The notes beneath the pieces are model-generated. The model was not told where the DNA came from. It saw only the letters and a program-made list of their open reading frames with translations, and searched no databases. A DNA stretch of 64,000 nt. It comes from Brevibacillus brevis. Its GTDB lineage: Bacteria; Bacillota; Bacilli; Brevibacillales; Brevibacillaceae. Shown here piece after piece: positions 60,672 to 64,000 of the stretch. The translations under genes and the position numbers were made by a program. The stretch is taken from assembly GCF_900637055.1 (NCBI RefSeq), contig NZ_LR134338.1, forward strand, positions 1,620,001-1,684,000, given 5' to 3'. Within the stretch, counting starts at the first letter, position 1. Each line of letters opens with the position of its first letter.

Positions 60672-60690
60672 TGCAAGGGGGAACTAGCGT

Positions 60691-61998
60691 ATGCTGGCAT
60701 TACTCGGATTTCTCATGGTAGCCGTTTTCATGTATTTGATTATGTCGAGACGGCTTTCGGCATTAGTTGCTTTGATTGTTGTTCCTGTTGTTTTTGCGTT
60801 GATTAGCGGATTTGGTACAGAAATTGGCGACATGATGCTTGCAGGCATCAAGAAAATTGCGCCGACGGGAATTATGCTGTTGTTCGCCATTCTGTACTTT
60901 GGAGTCATGATGGATGCAGGTCTGTTTGATCCATTAATTAAGAAAATCGTGAAAATTGTAAAGGGTGACCCGCTGAAGGTTATTGTAGGTACAGCGATTC
61001 TCGCTACCTTGGTCGCACTGGATGGAGATGGAACCACGACGTATATGATAACGGTTACTGCGATGCTGCCTTTGTATCGCAAGCTGGGAATCAAACCGAT
61101 GATTTTGGCAGTCGTGCCGATGCTCGCACTCGGTGTCATGAACATGACGCCTTGGGGTGGACCGACAGCACGTGTTATGAGTGTACTCCATCTGGATGTT
61201 TCCGAGATTTTCGTCCCTGTTATTCCTGCGATGATTGGCGGAATTGCATGGGTGATAATCGTAGCCTGTATTCTGGGCAAACAAGAGCGCAAGCGTTTGG
61301 GAATTATTGAGATTCCAGATGAAGATTTGCAATCGCTTGCAGGACAAGAAGTAGCGGCGGCAGATGAGACTGCTGCATTGAAACGTCCACGTTTGATCTG
61401 GTTCAATCTGTTGTTGACCGCAGCCCTGATGGTCGGTCTGATTACGAGCTTCTTGCCATTGCCGACGATGTTCATGCTCGCTTTTGCTATTGCCCTGTTT
61501 ATGAACTACCCGAAAATGCAAGATCAGAAAGAGCGGATTGCAGCCCACGCAGCTAATGCACTGGCTACAGTGTCCATGGTTTTCGCTGCGGGAATCTTTA
61601 CAGGCATCCTGACTGAAACAAAGATGATCGATGCGATGGCGAGCACACTCGTTTCCTGGATTCCGGATTCACTTGGTTCCCATATGCCTCTACTCGTAGC
61701 GCTGACAAGCATGCCATTCACGTATTTCATGTCGAACGATGCGTATTACTTCGGGATCGTTCCAATCCTGGCGAATGCAGCAGCCGCTTACGGAATCGAT
61801 CCGGCGGAAATTGGTCGCGCTTCCATCCTGGGTCAACCGCTGCACGTACTCAGCCCGTTGTTTGCAGCACAGTACTTGCTGATCGGAATGGTTGGGGTCG
61901 ATTACGCGGAAACCCAAAAGTTCATTCTGAAATGGGCATTTGGAACATCGATCGTGATGATTGCGCTTGCTCTTCTTACCGGAGTCATCTCATTCTAG
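60691..61998 (+). CDS. citM: CitMHS family citrate:metal symporter
   Basis: 435 residues with about twelve hydrophobic segments of the CitMHS family (PF03600-like). Landmarks are ALDGDGTTTYMITVTAMLPLYR, the signature region, and SNDAYYFGIVPIL near the end, as in B. subtilis CitM/CitH. It imports citrate complexed with a divalent metal together with protons. AAGGGGGA precedes the ATG. Downstream kinase and regulator of the CitST type, and two cre-like sites upstream, support a citrate role. The metal preference (Mg or Ca) cannot be read. Confidence 0.92.
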   Translation: MLALLGFLMVAVFMYLIMSRRLSALVALIVVPVVFALISGFGTEIGDMMLAGIKKIAPTGIMLLFAILYFGVMMDAGLFDPLIKKIVKIVKGDPLKVIVGTAILATLVALDGDGTTTYMITVTAMLPLYRKLGIKPMILAVVPMLALGVMNMTPWGGPTARVMSVLHLDVSEIFVPVIPAMIGGIAWVIIVACILGKQERKRLGIIEIPDEDLQSLAGQEVAAADETAALKRPRLIWFNLLLTAALMVGLITSFLPLPTMFMLAFAIALFMNYPKMQDQKERIAAHAANALATVSMVFAAGIFTGILTETKMIDAMASTLVSWIPDSLGSHMPLLVALTSMPFTYFMSNDAYYFGIVPILANAAAAYGIDPAEIGRASILGQPLHVLSPLFAAQYLLIGMVGVDYAETQKFILKWAFGTSIVMIALALLTGVISF

Positions 61999-62020
61999 TT
62001 AACTATAAGAAGGAAGAAAT

Positions 62021-62053
62021 AAAAAAAGAGGCCTGCTCATGGCCTCTTTTTTC
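62021..62053 (+). terminator. Terminator between citM and citS
   Basis: AAAAAAGAGGCC pairs with GGCCTCTTTTTT (about 62022-62033 with 62041-62052). Two-component genes downstream may need partial readthrough or an own promoter. Confidence 0.9.
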
Positions 62054-62100
62054 GTCATCGAGCGAAATGAGATACAATGAGAAGAAGAGGAGGGGACAAT

Positions 62101-63732
62101 GTGCGTTTTCACAGCAAGCTGATGTTGATTATTTGCTCGCTCCTATTTGGTGTGATTGTCATACTCGGTACGATGTTTGAACAGATGCTGGCGGGCGTAT
62201 TGGAGCATGAGATCGGGACGCGAGCGCTGCATACCGCCAAGACCGTCGCGCAAATGTCCGAGATCAAACAGGCATTTGACGCAGAAGATCCTGCCAAGAT
62301 TATCAATCCAATCGTGGAAAAAATACGCGTGGACACGAATGCGGCATTTATAACAGTAGGAAATTTGCAAAGCATCCGCTATTCACATCCTGAACCAGAG
62401 CAGATTGGCAAAAAGATGGTGGGAGGCGACAATGAGGCAGTATTTGAGGGGCAATCCATCATCTCTGAGACAGTCGGCTCGCTAGGCCCCGGACTCAGAG
62501 GAAAGACTCCGATCTATGATGAGGAAGGAAAGGTGATGGGAGTCGTTTCTGTCGGCTTTTTGTTTGAGGATATAAATGAAACGATCGAATCGTATCGCAA
62601 TCGAATCTTCGTCATCGGTATCGTCACCTTGCTCTTGGGTGTGGTGGCTACACTCATTCTTTCACAGAATGTAAAGAAAGCCATATTTGGTTTGGAGCCA
62701 GAACAGATCGGGCGATTGTATCAGGAAAATCAAGCTGTGCTGGAATCGATTCGCGAAGGCATCGTGGCGGTCAACAAGGAAGGGTCGATCACGCTCGCGA
62801 ATCAGACCGCCCTCCATATGCTGGGGCAAGCGAAGGATAAAGACAGTATCATGGACAAACAGGACGAGCTGGTTCGTTCGCTGGGCCTTCATGAGGTGAT
62901 TCAGACAGGGAAAGCCGAATTTGACCGCGAAACGAATGTGGACGAGCACGTATTAGTCGTGAACCGCGTCCCGATTATGGATAAGGAGCGCCATGTTATG
63001 GGTGCTGTAGCGAGCTTTCGCAATCGGTCCGAGCTGTTCGAGGTCACACAGGAGCTGTCACGGGTGAAGGAGTACGCGGAAGTCCTTCGTTCCCAGACGC
63101 ACGAGTATTCCAACAAGCTGCATCTCATATCAGGACTTATCCAGCTCGAATCGTATCAGGAAGCCATTGAAACGATTTCTTCTGAGTTAAATGTGCATGT
63201 CCACAATACGACGTTTATTATGCAAGAAGTCCCCGACCCACTGATAGGTGGCTTGCTGCTCGGGAAGCTGAATCAAGCCAACGAACGCAAAGTGGAATTA
63301 AAGATTGATCCGGAAAGCAACTTCCGTGACATTCCTGCCTCGATCGATCGCTCACAGCTGATTGTCATTCTCGGCAATTTGATAGATAATGCGATGGACG
63401 CTGTAAAAGCTCCAGGGGCATTTGCACCAGAAATTACGATCTTTTTGCTCAATGTGGAAGAGGTCTTGCTCATAGAGGTAGAGGACCGCGGACCAGGCAT
63501 CTCCGAAGAGAATGCTGAACGAATCTTTGAGCTGGGCTTCTCTACGAAATCACAACCCAATCATGGCTACGGCTTACATTTAGTCAAACAAGCTGTCTTA
63601 CACGTACACGGAAACATTACGCATACGGGAAATCCGGCGGGAGGAACGATTTTTACCGTGACGATACCAAAAGATGCACGCACGGCAGAACGGAAGGAGG
63701 CCGTTAAAGGTGATACGGGTACTCATTATTGA
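62101..63732 (+). CDS. citS: CitS/DcuS-type sensor histidine kinase
   Basis: 543 residues: N-terminal helix, an extracytoplasmic PAS-like sensor (sCache_3 type, about 35-170), second helix (about 172-195), cytoplasmic PAS (about 205-315), then an SPOB_a-type kinase with phosphoacceptor His334 in RSQTHEYSNKLHLISGLIQLE, and HATPase with NLIDNAMDA and GYGLHLVKQA. It fits the citrate/C4-dicarboxylate-sensing family. GTG start with GAGGAGGGG. Its end overlaps the response-regulator gene by 23 bp. Confidence 0.92.
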   Translation: MRFHSKLMLIICSLLFGVIVILGTMFEQMLAGVLEHEIGTRALHTAKTVAQMSEIKQAFDAEDPAKIINPIVEKIRVDTNAAFITVGNLQSIRYSHPEPEQIGKKMVGGDNEAVFEGQSIISETVGSLGPGLRGKTPIYDEEGKVMGVVSVGFLFEDINETIESYRNRIFVIGIVTLLLGVVATLILSQNVKKAIFGLEPEQIGRLYQENQAVLESIREGIVAVNKEGSITLANQTALHMLGQAKDKDSIMDKQDELVRSLGLHEVIQTGKAEFDRETNVDEHVLVVNRVPIMDKERHVMGAVASFRNRSELFEVTQELSRVKEYAEVLRSQTHEYSNKLHLISGLIQLESYQEAIETISSELNVHVHNTTFIMQEVPDPLIGGLLLGKLNQANERKVELKIDPESNFRDIPASIDRSQLIVILGNLIDNAMDAVKAPGAFAPEITIFLLNVEEVLLIEVEDRGPGISEENAERIFELGFSTKSQPNHGYGLHLVKQAVLHVHGNITHTGNPAGGTIFTVTIPKDARTAERKEAVKGDTGTHY

Positions 63733-64000
63733 AGACGACCTGAGAATTGCAGAGGTAAACCGACGCTTCGTGGAAAAAGTGGAGGGGTACGAGGTGATTG
63801 GCATTGCCACGAATGGGCAAGAGGCCAAGGACCAAATGGAAATTTTGCAGCCCGATCTCGTGTTGCTCGACATTTATTTTCCGGATATGGACGGCCTCGA
63901 TTTTTTGTCGATCATAAAGGAGCAGTTCCCTGCAACAGATGTCATCATGCTGACAGCTGCCAAAGAAGTGGATGCGGTTGTAGAGGCGATTCGCTACGGC
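63710..64000 (+). CDS. citT: CitT/DcuR-type response regulator (3' end beyond the window)
   Basis: 97 codons of a receiver domain: acidic pair ED-D at residues 8-10, phosphoacceptor Asp54 in LVLLDIYFPDMDGLDF, and the conserved Thr in MLTAAKEVD. The CitT family should continue with a winged or HTH output domain that is not visible. GTG at 63710 follows GGAAGGAGG nine bases upstream and overlaps citS. Together they should activate citrate-transporter transcription in response to external citrate. Confidence 0.9.
   Translation, partial: MIRVLIIEDDLRIAEVNRRFVEKVEGYEVIGIATNGQEAKDQMEILQPDLVLLDIYFPDMDGLDFLSIIKEQFPATDVIMLTAAKEVDAVVEAIRYG

Overview
The window looks like chromosome of an aerobic, endospore-forming Gram-positive bacterium of the Bacillales, most likely Brevibacillus or a close Paenibacillaceae relative (inference from gene content and moderate GC; no search was run). 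The evidence is a tricistronic GerA-type germinant receptor, a YjcZ-type small sporulation protein, YqgQ, TcyABC-type cystine uptake, a CitM/CitST citrate module, CcpA cre-like sites, a Bacillus-style 7-1-7 Fur box, and strong AGGAGG ribosome-binding sites with many GTG/TTG starts. No rRNA, tRNA, CRISPR, insertion sequence or prophage was recognised.

Layout: 1-3.8 kb, ger operon on the minus strand (gerC-like gene cut by the window edge). 4-6.2 kb, an AT-rich divergent cytochrome P450/TetR pair with a palindromic operator. 6.4-11.1 kb, methyltransferase, Rrf2 regulator, thioredoxin, 4-hydroxyphenylpyruvate dioxygenase, and an ECF sigma factor with a GNAT enzyme. 11.3-16.9 kb, a LytS/LytT-type two-component system followed by a CstA-family transporter and its YbdD/YjiX partner, probably a regulator-target unit. 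17-30.7 kb, mostly single genes with dedicated terminators: inositol monophosphatase, GH15 glucoamylase-like enzyme, WYL regulator/hydrolase, EamA exporter/MocR regulator, YoaP-like protein, LysR/SagB-type oxidoreductase, SGNH hydrolase, Fur-boxed nitroreductase, DinB, LysR and an ANT(4')-like aminoglycoside nucleotidyltransferase.

31-35.1 kb carries YjcZ, the cystine ABC transporter with two paralogous binding proteins, and two gene-free, nested-palindrome elements of about 200 bp each. 35.3-42 kb holds an Imm1-like protein, an AEC permease, a copper-amine-oxidase-N-domain protein, an ABC-F protein behind a leader with an internal terminator, an MFS exporter and the YqgQ pair. 42.2-43.9 kb is a DUF4280 (PAAR-like) polymorphic toxin with an adjacent immunity candidate; its 3' part is conspicuously AT-rich. 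44-56 kb holds envelope and housekeeping genes: DedA, Nudix, transketolase, class A PBP, secreted M9 collagenase and an L,D-transpeptidase. 56-60.4 kb is an AAA ATPase and an ECF sigma/anti-sigma/ABC-exporter operon. 60.5-64 kb is a citrate transporter with two cre-like sites, followed by a CitS/CitT two-component system cut by the right edge.

The strongest candidates for new biology are the toxin/immunity module (42.2-43.9 kb), the two nested palindromes (34.6-35.1 kb), and the short upstream leaders of the ANT(4')-like and ABC-F resistance-type genes.
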